A DNA stretch of 64,000 nucleotides from Georgenia soli (GTDB taxonomy: Bacteria; Actinomycetota; Actinomycetes; Actinomycetales; Actinomycetaceae), in contig NZ_PDJI01000003.1 of the NCBI RefSeq assembly GCF_002563695.1, positions 99,918 through 163,917 of the forward strand. The letters run 5' to 3'. Shown here one piece after another: positions 1 through 9,104 of this stretch (positions within the stretch are counted from its first letter, which is position 1; every line of letters starts with the position of its first letter). The notes below the pieces were generated by a model. The model had not been told where the DNA came from, ran no database searches, and saw only the letters and a program-made list of their open reading frames with translations. The position numbers and the translations under genes are program-made.

Positions 1-364
1 CGTGCGGGGCGTATTCGGCGATGTTGCGGTCGCGCCGGTTGTTCCACGCCGAGGTGTTCTCGAATGAGGCGAGGTGCGCGTGCTGGCCGGTGGACGATGA
101 TCCGAGCTCGAACGAGCCCCGGGTGCGGATCTCCTCGACGTAGTCGACCACGTCGTTGTGCTCGGCAACCACGGAGGCGATCTCCGTCTTGAGCGTCTGG
201 AAGTGCTCTGACGCGAAGTAACGGTTCTTTCGGATCGTGCGAACAACGGGGTTCGCGAAGCAGACTGCGGCTAGGGCGAGCACAGTCAGCCAGAAATTGC
301 CGGTTACTGCCGGGACCATGATGACCGCAGCAAGGAGCAGAGGAATGAGGATGGGTGCGGGCAT
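1..364 (-). CDS. Membrane-anchored hypothetical protein, N-terminal part only
   Basis: An open reading frame on the minus strand starts with ATG at 364 and runs off the left window edge, giving 121 residues. The first ~42 residues form two close hydrophobic stretches (begins MPAPILIPLLLAAVIMV), so the protein is probably membrane-tethered with a short hairpin. The following part is soluble and charged (VVAEHNDVVDYVEEIRTRG) and then turns Ser/His rich (GSSSTGQHAHLASFENTSAW). I do not assign a family. The reading frame has normal codon use and no internal stop. The C-terminus and any catalytic domain lie outside the window. Confidence 0.6.
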   Translation of the reverse strand, partial: MPAPILIPLLLAAVIMVPAVTGNFWLTVLALAAVCFANPVVRTIRKNRYFASEHFQTLKTEIASVVAEHNDVVDYVEEIRTRGSFELGSSSTGQHAHLASFENTSAWNNRRDRNIAEYAPH

Positions 365-634
365 GGCGACGGGTCTTTCCGTAGTCGAGGCTCCGGGTCG
401 ATACGGACGGTACTAGTCAGTTGACCGACGCGAGGAGCTTTCGAGGACTTGTGCGCGAAGATCGGCTCATCTCATGCGGGCGATTTGTCACGGCGTTTAC
501 AGGCCACGACGCTTGAGGTCGTGCTGGCGGAACATGAGCGCTAGCCACGGCAGACCGTTCGGCTTGCATGCTGAGACTCGCCTCTCGCATGCTGATCCGG
601 TAGCGGTCGATACGTCAGTCCAGGGATCGCTCCG
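365..634. other. Intergenic, no gene seen
   Basis: Between the leftmost membrane-protein start and the YhcG remnant I see no convincing coding frame, RNA gene or strong hairpin. It presumably holds the promoter of the minus-strand membrane gene. Confidence 0.4.
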
Positions 635-1119
635 TCAGTTCTCGGTGGGCTGATCACCCGCAAGTTCGCGCGACGTGTCGGCGAGGACGTCTGTAAGGGT
701 GGCTGTCAGTCCCCTCGCGGTCGGGGGGATCTTGGCGCTGCTCGGGGGGAAGGGTGTCGCAGGTGGCGACCGCAAGAGGTGCGCTGGCGCTGGCAAGGGC
801 GTAGCGGACGACCTGCTCGTCGCGGCTGGCGCACAGCAGCAACCCAGTGGTGGGCGCGTGGATGGCGTGGTTACGGACGCAGTCGTCGACGACGGCGACG
901 TAGGTGCCGAGCTGTCCGACGTAGGCGGGGGAGAAGCTGTCCGACGTAGGCGGGGGAGAGGCGGCCGATCTTGAGCTCGACGACGACGTAGCGCAGCTGG
1001 GTGACGTGGAAGAGGAGCAGGTCGACGACGAGCACGTCGTCGGCGACGTCGAGGTGGACCTCTGGGCCGACGAACGCCATGCCGTGCCTGGAAATGACGA
1101 ACACGGAGGGCGGGCACAT
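635..1119 (-). pseudogene. YhcG-family (DUF1016) PDDEXK nuclease, C-terminal remnant
   Basis: The translation carries the C-terminal nuclease domain of the YhcG/DUF1016 family: GMAFVGPEVHLDV, VVDLLLFH and VVVELKIG supply the D...ExK core, followed by SPAYVGQLGTYVAVVDD and GLLLCASRDEQVVRYAL. The frame is broken at least twice. The first break is caused by an exact 25-nt tandem duplication at 910-959; removing one unit joins SPAYVGQL to GTYVAVVDD. A second break occurs near 720, after which the tail ends at 635 (last residues LAGDQPTEN). The N-terminal DUF1016_N part is missing here, but a matching remnant sits on the same strand at 10.4-10.9 kb. YhcG proteins often accompany restriction or toxin loci; this copy must be inactive. 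Confidence 0.8.
910..959. repeat. Perfect 2 x 25-nt tandem duplication inside the yhcG remnant
   Basis: Positions 910-934 and 935-959 are identical 25-mers. Because 25 is not a multiple of three, the duplication shifts the reading frame of the nuclease remnant, and deleting either unit restores it locally. It looks like a recent slippage or double-strand-break repair event. Confidence 0.9.
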
Positions 1120-1216
1120 TCTTTCCGCCCGGTTCGGGTTCGTCGCCCCGTCATAGCGGCACAGCCAATCACTGGGGGCGGATATAGGACTGTGCGCCGA
1201 CGGAAGTGCCCGCCTG

Positions 1217-1912
1217 TCAGGCGCGTCCGTTCCGGACGGTGTCGAGGTCGCTGTAGGCAGTCACCTTCGAGATACCCAGGCGCGCGGCGACCCGGTCCAC
1301 AGAGCGCTTGATGTGGAAGGCACCGCGTTCCTCGAGCAGACGCAAAACCTCGACGCGGTCGCGCTTGTCCATCAAGTTGACCGGTTTGCCGACCGCCTCG
1401 ACTGCGCTCTCGATCATGTCCTCGAGTACGTGCTGGATGTCCGGCCCGACGATCTCCTCCGGCGACTGCGCGTCCGCTGCCGTCGGAATGAGCGACGCGA
1501 CCAATGCTTCTGCGTTCTTCAGGGGAGTGAGGTCGATGTTGATGCAGAGGGCTGCGATGACCGCACCCGACCTGTCCCGGTAGTAGACCGAGGAACAGTG
1601 GAGGTCGCGGCCGTCCGACGTCCGACCCCGGTAGCCGAAGGCGTCATGGTTGGCCCCTTCGTTCTGTAGTACGCCTAGCCCCAGGTTCGTCGAGGGGCCG
1701 CCGACGGTGCGGCCAGTCACGTGACCGTTCTCGATCGCATAGATCGTCCGGTCCATCGATCGCGACCGCAGATCGTGCAGCACGACCTCACAATGGCGTC
1801 CGACCGCGGCTGCGATGGCACGCATGACCGGGTGCAGGACTGCGTACAGGGTCTCGATGTCGTCGAACTGGTCGTTGGTAGCCAACGCGCCGGAGTCGCT
1901 CAGCTGGGTCAT
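1217..1912 (-). CDS. YheO/DauR-like PAS-HTH transcriptional regulator
   Basis: This 231-residue protein has the two-part build of the YheO/DauR family. Residues ~15-130 form a YheO-type PAS-like domain (AVGRHCEVVLHDLRS, then the ASSVYYRDRSG-like segment CSSVYYRDRSGAVIAALCIN), and residues ~180-231 form a C-terminal HTH (VAARLGISKVTAYSDLDTVR). The ATG at 1912 is chosen because an AGGAGG lies just upstream; a longer frame reaches 1951 without a good ribosome site. DauR and DguR, the studied members, respond to D-amino-acid catabolism. This gene is divergent from an operon with a D-amino-acid-type PLP enzyme and RidA, so it is probably the local regulator. The inducer is inferred, not shown. Confidence 0.85.
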   Translation of the reverse strand: MTQLSDSGALATNDQFDDIETLYAVLHPVMRAIAAAVGRHCEVVLHDLRSRSMDRTIYAIENGHVTGRTVGGPSTNLGLGVLQNEGANHDAFGYRGRTSDGRDLHCSSVYYRDRSGAVIAALCINIDLTPLKNAEALVASLIPTAADAQSPEEIVGPDIQHVLEDMIESAVEAVGKPVNLMDKRDRVEVLRLLEERGAFHIKRSVDRVAARLGISKVTAYSDLDTVRNGRA

Positions 1913-2040
1913 CTCTTCCTCCTGGAACCGCGTTGACACGTCCGAAAGCATACTGTAGAAATCGGGTTAAGTTAATAGAAGTTCAGTTCAGCAACGGCGC
2001 CACTACACGAACTGGCTTCTCATCCATCTTTGGAGGACCC
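1913..2040. promoter_or_regulatory. Divergent promoter region, DauR-like gene / ABC operon
   Basis: This 128-bp spacer separates the regulator from the transporter operon and is visibly richer in A/T than its surroundings (around 1945-1990). It contains short repeated half-sites of the form AGTT/GTTCAG near 1975-1990. The rightward gene has a clear GGAGGA ribosome site at ~2032. Specific operators cannot be defined from one example. Confidence 0.35.
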
Positions 2041-3327
2041 ATGCGTCTACGTACCCCTCGTCTGGCTGCAATCGGCGCAGTCGTCGCGTGTACGTCCCTG
2101 ATCCTGACAGGTTGCGGCGGGGCCAGCGAGGAATCCGGCGGCGGCACCGTGCGCGTCGTCGTTGCCAACCATCCCTGGACCGACGCGGTGCTGAGCGGAA
2201 TCGACGAGTTTGAGGAAGAGACCGGCCTCACCGTAGAGGTCACCTCCTACACAGAGGACCAACTCTCACAGCAGCTGAATGTCCGGCTTAACGCCAGCGC
2301 CGATGACATCGACGTCATGATGATGCGTCCGCTGCAGGAGGTGCGGACGTTCCATGAGAACGGCTGGCTCACAGACCTCACCGAATGGGCCACCACCGAC
2401 GAGACATGGGACTGGAGCGACTTCCAGGAGGGACCGCAGGCTTCTGTCACGGTGGACGACCAGGTCCTGGCCGTGCCGTTGTCGACGGAGCGTGAAGTCT
2501 TGTACTACCGCAAGGACCTGCTCGACGAGGCCGGCCTCGAGGTGCCGCAGACCCTCGAGGAGCTGGAGGAAGCCGCGCGAATGATCCAGGAGCGGAACGA
2601 GGGCGTCTATGGCTTCGTGTCCCGAGGCGCGCGAGCCGCAGCCGTCACACAGTTCTCGAGCTTCCTGTACAGCTACGGCGCGGACTGGGAGACGGACGAC
2701 GGAACATCGGGCATCGGAACGCCTGAGGCCCGAGCGGCTTACACCTTCTACGGCGACATGTTGCGCAACTACGGCCCGCCCGGAGTCACCAACATGAGCT
2801 GGCCCGAGGCGATGGCCATCTTCACGCAGGGTCGAGCGGCCTTCTACACCGAGGCGGACAGCCTCTACACCAACGCGACCGACCCCGAGAGCTCGACGGT
2901 AACCGAGACGGTCGGCTTCGCGCAGTTCCCGGCCGGTCCGGCAGGATCTCGCCCGACGAACGTTCCCGCGTGGGCGCTTGCTGTGCCTTCGACGTCCAAC
3001 AACCAGGAGGCGGCCTGGGAGTTTGTCCGCTGGGCGACCAACCAGGAGAACACCCTCAAGGCGCAGGAGGGCGGCGTCATCGGCTCCCGTGCTTCGGCCT
3101 GGGAAGCCCAGGTTGACGGCACGTTCCCCGAGGACCTCGCCGAAGCGCAGCGGGCGAGTGCCGAGGTCGGAGTGGGCTACAGCCACCCGGTCGTCCTCAA
3201 CGTCAGCCGCGCCCGCGACATCGTCGGTGAACCCATCGTGACCGCGATCGAAGGGGGCGACGTCGAGGCCGCACTTGACGCTGCAGACCAGGCGTTCAGT
3301 GAGTTCCTCGCCGATGAGCGTGAATAA
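2041..3327 (+). CDS. CUT1-type ABC transporter solute-binding lipoprotein
   Basis: This is a family 1 extracellular solute-binding protein of 428 residues. The ATG at 2041 has GGAGGA eight bases upstream and is followed by a lipoprotein signal with lipobox LILTGC (Cys ~21), so the mature protein is anchored to the outer face of the membrane. The body shows the usual features of sugar/oligosaccharide binders (NASADDIDVMMMRP, LYYRKDLLDEAGLEVPQTLEE, FTQGRAAFYTEA). It is the first gene of an operon with two permeases, a deacylase and a PLP enzyme, which suggests an amino-sugar-acid ligand. No ATP-binding subunit is encoded nearby; actinobacterial CUT1 systems usually share an MsiK-type ATPase. 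Confidence 0.92.
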   Translation: MRLRTPRLAAIGAVVACTSLILTGCGGASEESGGGTVRVVVANHPWTDAVLSGIDEFEEETGLTVEVTSYTEDQLSQQLNVRLNASADDIDVMMMRPLQEVRTFHENGWLTDLTEWATTDETWDWSDFQEGPQASVTVDDQVLAVPLSTEREVLYYRKDLLDEAGLEVPQTLEELEEAARMIQERNEGVYGFVSRGARAAAVTQFSSFLYSYGADWETDDGTSGIGTPEARAAYTFYGDMLRNYGPPGVTNMSWPEAMAIFTQGRAAFYTEADSLYTNATDPESSTVTETVGFAQFPAGPAGSRPTNVPAWALAVPSTSNNQEAAWEFVRWATNQENTLKAQEGGVIGSRASAWEAQVDGTFPEDLAEAQRASAEVGVGYSHPVVLNVSRARDIVGEPIVTAIEGGDVEAALDAADQAFSEFLADERE

Positions 3328-3405
3328 CACCGCCCTGCTGCACTCACTCGCGGTCGCCACGACCGCTCCGGTCCGAAGCAACGCTGGTTGCGCGAGCGAG
3401 GAGTC

Positions 3406-4332
3406 ATGACAGCTACGACGACGCTCCGGAATACCCCTGTCTTGACGCGCGCGTCGGACTGGGCGAACAAGCACCGCAAGTGGGTACTGGCGGCACCGGC
3501 CATTATCTTCGTGCTGGCTCTGATGGTCTTGCCGCTGGCCTACACGATGGTCCTGAGCTTCACCGATGCCCAGGGGTCCATTCAGCGGGCCTTTGACTTC
3601 GTGTGGCTCGACAACTACGTCAGCATCCTCACCGACACCACCCGCTTCTGGCCGGCGGTATGGCGGACGCTCATCTTCACGGTGGTCGCCGTCTCACTCG
3701 AGATGACGTTAGGCATGGCAGTCGCGCTGCTCATGCGCAAACCGTTCATGGGCCGCCGCGCCGTCCGTGTTGCGATGCTGCTGCCCCTGGTGGCGACGCC
3801 GGTCGCCGTAGCCATGATGTGGCTGCTGATCTTCGAGCCGACAATCGGGTTTGCCAATCAGGTCCTTGGATGGTTCGGGATCGCACCGCAAGGATGGATC
3901 TCCGACCCTGCCACCGCACTGCCCACGCTGATGCTCGTCGACGTGTGGCAGTGGACGCCGATGGTCATCCTCATTCTCCTGGCCGGTCTCGTCGGCCTTC
4001 CCGAGGAGCAGCAGGAAGCGGCGCGCATCGACGGCGCGTCGAACTGGCAGCGGTTCTGGCACGTCACCCTGCCCATGCTCAAGTCCACGATCATTGCCGC
4101 CCTTCTGCTTCGCAGCATCGACGCCATGAAGACGTTCGATTTGCTCTACGTGACAAAGGGAACCGGGGGCGGATCTTCTCACGAGGTCGAGACGCTCAAC
4201 ATCTACGCCTACGCGCTGAGCTTTGACTACAACGAGTATGGGATGGCCTCAGCACTTGTTCTCATCTACTTCCTGCTCATTGTCGCTGTGCTCGTCGTGC
4301 TGACCATGCGTAGAAAGGGGGCGCAGCGGTGA
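3406..4332 (+). CDS. ABC transporter permease, MalF/UgpA type
   Basis: This 308-residue inner-membrane permease starts at ATG 3406 after GAGGAG; a TTG at 3388 would add six residues. It has six predicted membrane segments, the first at ~20-45. The EAA loop that contacts the ATPase lies near residues 205-225 (LPEEQQEAARIDGASNWQRFWH). It pairs with the next permease, overlapping it by four bases, and with the upstream binding protein. Confidence 0.92.
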   Translation: MTATTTLRNTPVLTRASDWANKHRKWVLAAPAIIFVLALMVLPLAYTMVLSFTDAQGSIQRAFDFVWLDNYVSILTDTTRFWPAVWRTLIFTVVAVSLEMTLGMAVALLMRKPFMGRRAVRVAMLLPLVATPVAVAMMWLLIFEPTIGFANQVLGWFGIAPQGWISDPATALPTLMLVDVWQWTPMVILILLAGLVGLPEEQQEAARIDGASNWQRFWHVTLPMLKSTIIAALLLRSIDAMKTFDLLYVTKGTGGGSSHEVETLNIYAYALSFDYNEYGMASALVLIYFLLIVAVLVVLTMRRKGAQR

Positions 4333-5234
4333 GCTCGACATCGGTCATCACCAGAGAAACTGTCGAGGCTGTCCAGGCAGCAGACGGGCGCCGGGAGCGG
4401 CGCCACCGTCCCGGCGGGTCGTTGGAGTCGCGCCAGTTCTCAGTGTTCCGGGCGGTTTTCCTGGCGGTCTTCGGACTCTTGTGCATCCTGCCGATCGCCT
4501 GGATGATCCTCGCATCGCTCAAGACGAACATCGACATATACGATCCGGCGAAGACGTTCTCTTTCTCGCCGACACTGCGGAACTACTCCGCAGTCTTCGA
4601 GCAGGAGAACTTCCTAGAGTTCCTCGTCAACAGCTTGATCATCGGCGTCGGGTCGACGCTGCTGGCTCTGGTGCTGGGCGTTCCCGCGGCCTACTCGATC
4701 CAGCGATTCTCGATGGGGAAGTCGTCAGTTCTCATCCTGCTCTCGCGAGTGATCCCGCACGTCACCCTTCTGGTTCCGTGGTACTTCATCTTCGCCTCGC
4801 TGGGGTTGGTCGGCGGATACAGCTCGCTGGTTATCTCGCACATGTTCATCTCGGTACCGCTCATCGTCTGGGTGATGATCGGGGTGTTCGAGGGCGTGCC
4901 CGAAGAGTTGGAGGAGGCAGCCCGCGTCGACGGGCTGACCCACATCGGGGCCTTTCTCCGCATCATCCTGCCGCTCGCGGTGCCAGGAATTGCCACGTCG
5001 GCGATGTTGTCCTTCATCTTCTCGTGGAACAACTTCGTCTTCGCACTGGTGCTGTCCGGCACGGACACCCGCACCCTGCCCGTGGCGGTCTTCAACTTCA
5101 TCGGGTACGCCAGCATCGACTGGGGAGCCCTGATGGCGGCCTGCGTCAGCATCACGGCGCCGATGATGGTCATTGCGCTCCTCGGCCAGAAGTACGTGGT
5201 CGCGGGAATGACGGCAGGGGCGGTGAAGGGATGA
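4329..5234 (+). CDS. ABC transporter permease, MalG/UgpE type
   Basis: This is the second permease of the importer, 301 residues. Its GTG start overlaps the previous stop (GTGA). A long charged N-terminal tail of ~40 residues precedes the first membrane helix (VFLAVFGLLCILPIAWMILA). The EAA motif is present (VPEELEEAARVDGLTHIGAF). It is translationally coupled on both sides, the next gene starting inside its stop codon. Confidence 0.92.
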   Translation: MSSTSVITRETVEAVQAADGRRERRHRPGGSLESRQFSVFRAVFLAVFGLLCILPIAWMILASLKTNIDIYDPAKTFSFSPTLRNYSAVFEQENFLEFLVNSLIIGVGSTLLALVLGVPAAYSIQRFSMGKSSVLILLSRVIPHVTLLVPWYFIFASLGLVGGYSSLVISHMFISVPLIVWVMIGVFEGVPEELEEAARVDGLTHIGAFLRIILPLAVPGIATSAMLSFIFSWNNFVFALVLSGTDTRTLPVAVFNFIGYASIDWGALMAACVSITAPMMVIALLGQKYVVAGMTAGAVKG

Positions 5235-6478
5235 GCCCCGAGCCCACGCTCGTGTCCCGGACCGAGGAGTCGGTGCGCGTTGACGTCACGAGTCTGTTGG
5301 CACAGCTTGTCGCCATCCCGAGTGTCAATCCACGAGGGCAGGCGATCCCGGCCGAGACGGCGGTCGCTACGTTCGTCGCCGACTGGTCGCGCAGGAACGG
5401 CCTTGACGCATGGCTCGAAGAAGTGGTCGACGGCCGGTGCAACGTCATTGTGACGCTGCCGGGGCGAGACCAGAGCAGGATCGTGCTGCTCGAGAGCCAT
5501 CTGGACACCGTCGAGGTCGAGCACATGACCGTGCCGCCGTTCGAAGCCAGAGTGGACGGAGGGCGACTGTACGGTCGGGGCGCGTGTGACGCCAAGGGAC
5601 CGCTCGCAGCTTTCCTCATCGCGATGCGTGACCTCGCCCGGAGCGGGCAGGTTCCGCCGTACTCGGTTGTCCTGGCGGGCGTCGTGGACGAAGAGCACGA
5701 ATACCGGGGAGTGACCGGTCTTCTAGCGAGCGAGTCGTTGTCCGCGGCGCGGGAGGTCGTCGGCGCCGTGGTGGGTGAACCGACCGACCTGCGGATGGTT
5801 GTGGCCCACAAGGGATGCATGCGCTGCCACATCGTCGCTTCCGGTCCTGGAGGGCACAGCTCCCGGCCATGGGGGCTGGTGAACCCCATCGAGTCGATCG
5901 CCGAGGTCGTGACCCACCTTGCCTCGGACGTCGTCCCGCACCTCGGCGATCAGGCCCACCCGCTCGTCGGTCCGCCGACCCTGGTGACCTCGATGATCAG
6001 CGGCGGCAGTGGGCCGAACACCGTCCCCAACGAGTGCCGCATCACGCTGGATCGCCGGACCCTGCCCGGAGAGGACCCACACAACGTGTGGGCAGAACTG
6101 CGCGCGGGGGTCGAGCAAAAGTTCGGCGATCGAGTTGTCGTCGAGGAGCCCTTCCTCGTCGACCTAGCGCTCGACACGGACCCGGCAGATACGTTCGTTG
6201 CCAGCGTGGGCGCTGCACTCAGCCACGTCGGCCGGGATGGCGCTCCGATCGGCACCGGCTGGGGCAGCGACGCAAGCAAGCTTGCCGCAGTCGGCATCCC
6301 CGCGGTTGTCCTGGGACCGGGCTCGATCACGGACGCGCACAAACCCGATGAGTCGATCGACATCGATGAGCTCACGGCCGCAGTGGAGATCATGCGCACG
6401 GTGCTGATGGGACGCGTCACCTACGGAATGGAAGGTCGCAACCTTGGGGGATCGGATGCATCGCCAACAGATCGCTGA
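5231..6478 (+). CDS. M20-family metallohydrolase (ArgE/DapE-like deacylase)
   Basis: This 415-residue cytosolic zinc hydrolase of the M20 peptidase/deacylase family shows all core motifs: first metal pair H90-x-D92 (SHLDTV), bridging Asp D120 (GACDAKG) and catalytic/metal acids at D153-E154-E155 (DEEHE). A dimerisation insert follows (GGHSSRPWG region). Family members remove N-acyl groups from amino acids or cleave small peptides. Lying in an operon between an ABC importer and a PLP ammonia-lyase/aldolase-type enzyme, it most plausibly deacylates the imported compound so that the free amine can be processed. The ATG overlaps the preceding stop by four bases. Confidence 0.88.
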   Translation: MSPEPTLVSRTEESVRVDVTSLLAQLVAIPSVNPRGQAIPAETAVATFVADWSRRNGLDAWLEEVVDGRCNVIVTLPGRDQSRIVLLESHLDTVEVEHMTVPPFEARVDGGRLYGRGACDAKGPLAAFLIAMRDLARSGQVPPYSVVLAGVVDEEHEYRGVTGLLASESLSAAREVVGAVVGEPTDLRMVVAHKGCMRCHIVASGPGGHSSRPWGLVNPIESIAEVVTHLASDVVPHLGDQAHPLVGPPTLVTSMISGGSGPNTVPNECRITLDRRTLPGEDPHNVWAELRAGVEQKFGDRVVVEEPFLVDLALDTDPADTFVASVGAALSHVGRDGAPIGTGWGSDASKLAAVGIPAVVLGPGSITDAHKPDESIDIDELTAAVEIMRTVLMGRVTYGMEGRNLGGSDASPTDR

Positions 6479-7727
6479 GGGACCGGTCGGCTGGAGGTTT
6501 AAGGGCCTCCCGACGGCGGCTCACGACCTCACCATCGAACAGATCGGTCAACGCCGCTACGGCCTGTTCGACCCGGCGGCGGGGGTCGAGTGGCCCGCGC
6601 TCGTCCTACGGGAGTCGGCGCTTCGTCACAATGCGTCCGTACTCGCGCGATTCTGCGCCAAGCACAACGTTTCTTTGGCGCCACATGGGAAAACGGCCGT
6701 CTCGCCCCAGCTGTGGGCGCTGCAGGCAGAGGCTGGGGCGTGGGGAGTCTCTGTTGCGACGCCCCACCAGACGCGGGCGTTCCGTGCTGCGGGCGCGCGC
6801 CGGATCCTCATGGCGAACGAACTGGTGAATACGGCGTTTGCGCAATGGGTGCAGCGCGAGATTGCCGCTGGCCCGGAGTTCGAATTCTACTGCTACGTCG
6901 ACTCGGTGGCCGGGGTAGAACTGCTGGACGCGGCACTCGACCCAGCCGGACCACCCTTGCCGGTGCTGCTCGAACTGGGCCATGCCGGAGGACGAGCGGG
7001 CTGTCGGGACTCGAAGACGGCGCTGAATGTCGCTCGAGCGGCCGCGCAGTCCCGACGACTCTCTTTGGTCGGCGTCGCCGGCTACGAAGGCAGCGTCAGT
7101 CACGACCGGGACGCCGAGGGCCTGGCAGCGGTCGGTGCGTATCTCGCGGGCGTTGTCCGAGAATTCGAGGCGATCGCCGCCGCCGGCCTCTTCGACGCCG
7201 CCGCCGAGGAGTATCTGCTGAGCGCTGGCGGAAGCATCTACTTCGACGTGGTCGCCGAGGAGTTCAACAAGCTCCAGGACCTCGGACGCAACGTCCGTCG
7301 CGTCATCCGCAGCGGCGCCTATCTGACGCACGACCACGGCTTCTACACGCGGTTGTCGCCGCTCGGCAGCCCGGAGGACGGCGGCCTCATCCCTGCTGCG
7401 GAGGTATGGTCGCAGGTTCTGTCGCTGCCTGAACCGGGCCTGGCGATCCTCGACTCCGGGCGCCGTGACCTGCCCTACGACCAGGATCTCCCGCAACCGC
7501 TGGCCCTGCGGCGGGGCGACTCGGTACAACCGATCGACGGGTGGCGGGTCACCAGTCTTAACGATCAACATGCGTTCGTCTCACTACCGCCCGATAGCGA
7601 TGTCCAGGTGGGAGACCTCATTCAGCTCGGCATCTCGCACCCCTGCACGCTCCATGACAAGTGGCAAGCCGCTCTCATCGCCGACGAGCAGGACTACATC
7701 GTGGGAGTCGCTCGCTCGTTCATCTGA
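6456..7727 (+). CDS. PLP enzyme of the D-threonine aldolase / D-serine dehydratase-like family
   Basis: This 423-residue fold-type III PLP enzyme has the PLP lysine at K79 (LAPHGKT) at the start of the alanine-racemase-like barrel. The C-terminal metal site H395-x-C397 (ISHPCTLHDKW) is typical of the DSD1/D-threonine aldolase group. Family enzymes act on D-amino acids bearing a beta-hydroxyl, giving dehydration or retro-aldol products. I chose ATG 6456, preceded by GGGGG; the reading frame overlaps the M20 gene by 23 nt. With RidA, KDG kinase and KDPG aldolase downstream, a 2-amino-2-deoxy-aldonate (D-glucosaminate type) ammonia-lyase is the most coherent role. This is an inference from context. 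Confidence 0.85.
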   Translation: MHRQQIAEGPVGWRFKGLPTAAHDLTIEQIGQRRYGLFDPAAGVEWPALVLRESALRHNASVLARFCAKHNVSLAPHGKTAVSPQLWALQAEAGAWGVSVATPHQTRAFRAAGARRILMANELVNTAFAQWVQREIAAGPEFEFYCYVDSVAGVELLDAALDPAGPPLPVLLELGHAGGRAGCRDSKTALNVARAAAQSRRLSLVGVAGYEGSVSHDRDAEGLAAVGAYLAGVVREFEAIAAAGLFDAAAEEYLLSAGGSIYFDVVAEEFNKLQDLGRNVRRVIRSGAYLTHDHGFYTRLSPLGSPEDGGLIPAAEVWSQVLSLPEPGLAILDSGRRDLPYDQDLPQPLALRRGDSVQPIDGWRVTSLNDQHAFVSLPPDSDVQVGDLIQLGISHPCTLHDKWQAALIADEQDYIVGVARSFI

Positions 7728-7798
7728 TCACCGCAGAAACACTCACGTCTATCTCCCTGTTGAGCGGTGCCATGTGCACCGAGTTTGGAAGAATACGA

Positions 7799-8206
7799 AT
7801 GACCCAGAAGCGTGCTCTGACCACGCCTGACGCTCCGGCGGCCGCCCACTCATTCTCGCAAGGGGTACTCAAGGGAGGAATACTCCAGGTCTCAGGGCAG
7901 GGTCCGCAGGATCCGGAAACGGGCAAGTACCTGTATCCGGGCGACGTCGGCCGTCAGACTCTTCGCACGCTCAACAATGTGAGGGCCGTCGTCGAAGCAT
8001 CAGGCGGGACGTTCAACGACGTCATCTCCTTGCGGGTCTTCCTCACCGAGCGCGGGCACTTCGCCGAGATGAACGCGGCTTACGAGCAGTTCATGCACGA
8101 GCACGTTGACTCACGCGTGCTCCCTGCGCGCACGACCGTGTTCGTGGGCCTGCCCCGTGAAGAGATGCTGGTCGAGATCGACGGGATGGCTGTCCTCTCC
8201 GCGTAA
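7799..8206 (+). CDS. RidA/YjgF family enamine/imine deaminase
   Basis: This 135-residue Rid protein carries the family arginine R111 in LPARTTVFVGLP, which binds the carboxylate of 2-aminoacrylate-type intermediates, and the FNDVISLRVFL core. It would hydrolyse the enamine/imine released by the upstream PLP dehydratase to the keto acid and ammonia. The ATG at 7799 follows a weak GGAAGA. The 71-nt gap after the PLP gene and the same strand suggest it still belongs to the operon. Confidence 0.9.
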   Translation: MTQKRALTTPDAPAAAHSFSQGVLKGGILQVSGQGPQDPETGKYLYPGDVGRQTLRTLNNVRAVVEASGGTFNDVISLRVFLTERGHFAEMNAAYEQFMHEHVDSRVLPARTTVFVGLPREEMLVEIDGMAVLSA

Positions 8207-8211
8207 CTCCA

Positions 8212-8258
8212 GCGACGACGGCCAGGCAGGCTGGCCTCAGCCTCCTGGCGGCCGTCGC
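8212..8258 (+). terminator. Possible hairpin terminator after ridA
   Basis: An imperfect GC-rich inverted repeat follows the ridA stop: CGACGGCCAGG at ~8217-8227 pairs with CCTGGCGGCCGTCG at 8244-8257 with a bulge. No T-run follows, so read-through to the aldolase gene is possible. Confidence 0.45.
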
Positions 8259-8462
8259 CCTATCTGTTACCGCATATTGCAACCTGTCGGCGGCACTGGT
8301 GGTGGCCCGCTTCAGCGTGATTACGATTCACCGGCGCGTCGCCCTCGAGCGGATTGTCGCGATACCGCCACTCACACGAAATCAAACTGAACCGCCAACC
8401 GCTGAACCGCGCAGAGGGGGCCCACCATCGGGACGCCCTCCATCCCCCCTAGGAGCACCTGC

Positions 8463-9104
8463 ATGATCCAGCCACCGCCGCCCGCCCTCACCGGACCCGG
8501 AATCCTCGCCGTGCTGCGCGCTGAGCACATCGACGACTGCCGGCCGGCGATTGCGACGCTCGCTGACGCCGGCGTCGCGGCCATCGAGCTGACCATGACC
8601 ACCCCTGGCGTGCTCGACCGCCTCGAGACGATCGTCGACGAGGTGCCCCCTGGCGTCACCATCGGCCTGGGGACGGTGGTCGACGCGGCGACGGTCGCCG
8701 CAGCCGGGGCAGCCGGTGGACGTTTCATCGTCACCCCGGCCGTTGCGCCCGACGTCATCGCCGCCGCTGCCGAACACGACCTCGAGGTCTACCCCGGAGG
8801 CCTCACACCAACGGAGCTTATTGACAGTTGGCGTCGCGGGGTGAGCGCCGTGAAGCTCTTTCCGGCCGCGACCGTCAGCCCGGACTACATCCGGCACCTG
8901 CACGGGCCATACCCCGATCTCGCGGTAATCCCGTCCGGCGGAGTGGACATCAGCGCCGTCGGCGGCTGGATCCGCGCCGGCGCTATCGCCGTTAGCCTCG
9001 GCGGACCGCTGCTCGGCGATTCACTCAAGGGCGGCAGCCAGGCGGCTCTCCGCGACCGTGCTCTCCGCGTCGTCGACGCCGTCGCCGTGGCGCGGAACCG
9101 ATGA
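8463..9104 (+). CDS. KDPG/KDPGal aldolase
   Basis: This 213-residue class I aldolase of the Eda/DgoA family has R19 (LAVLRAEH), E42 (AAIELTM) and the Schiff-base lysine K131 (SAVKLFPA) in place. It splits 2-keto-3-deoxy-6-phosphogluconate (or the galactonate epimer) into pyruvate and glyceraldehyde 3-phosphate in the cytosol. The start has AGGAG nine bases upstream, and the gene overlaps the KDG kinase by four bases. Together they form the lower pathway for 2-keto-3-deoxy sugar acids made by either flanking cluster. Confidence 0.92.
   Translation: MIQPPPPALTGPGILAVLRAEHIDDCRPAIATLADAGVAAIELTMTTPGVLDRLETIVDEVPPGVTIGLGTVVDAATVAAAGAAGGRFIVTPAVAPDVIAAAAEHDLEVYPGGLTPTELIDSWRRGVSAVKLFPAATVSPDYIRHLHGPYPDLAVIPSGGVDISAVGGWIRAGAIAVSLGGPLLGDSLKGGSQAALRDRALRVVDAVAVARNR

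Noticed and set aside
4481..5230. Long open frame leading into the M20 gene
   Set aside because: It runs in the second frame of the permease gene; the M20 protein proper starts at ATG 5231 with a four-base overlap, and the upstream part has no family features.
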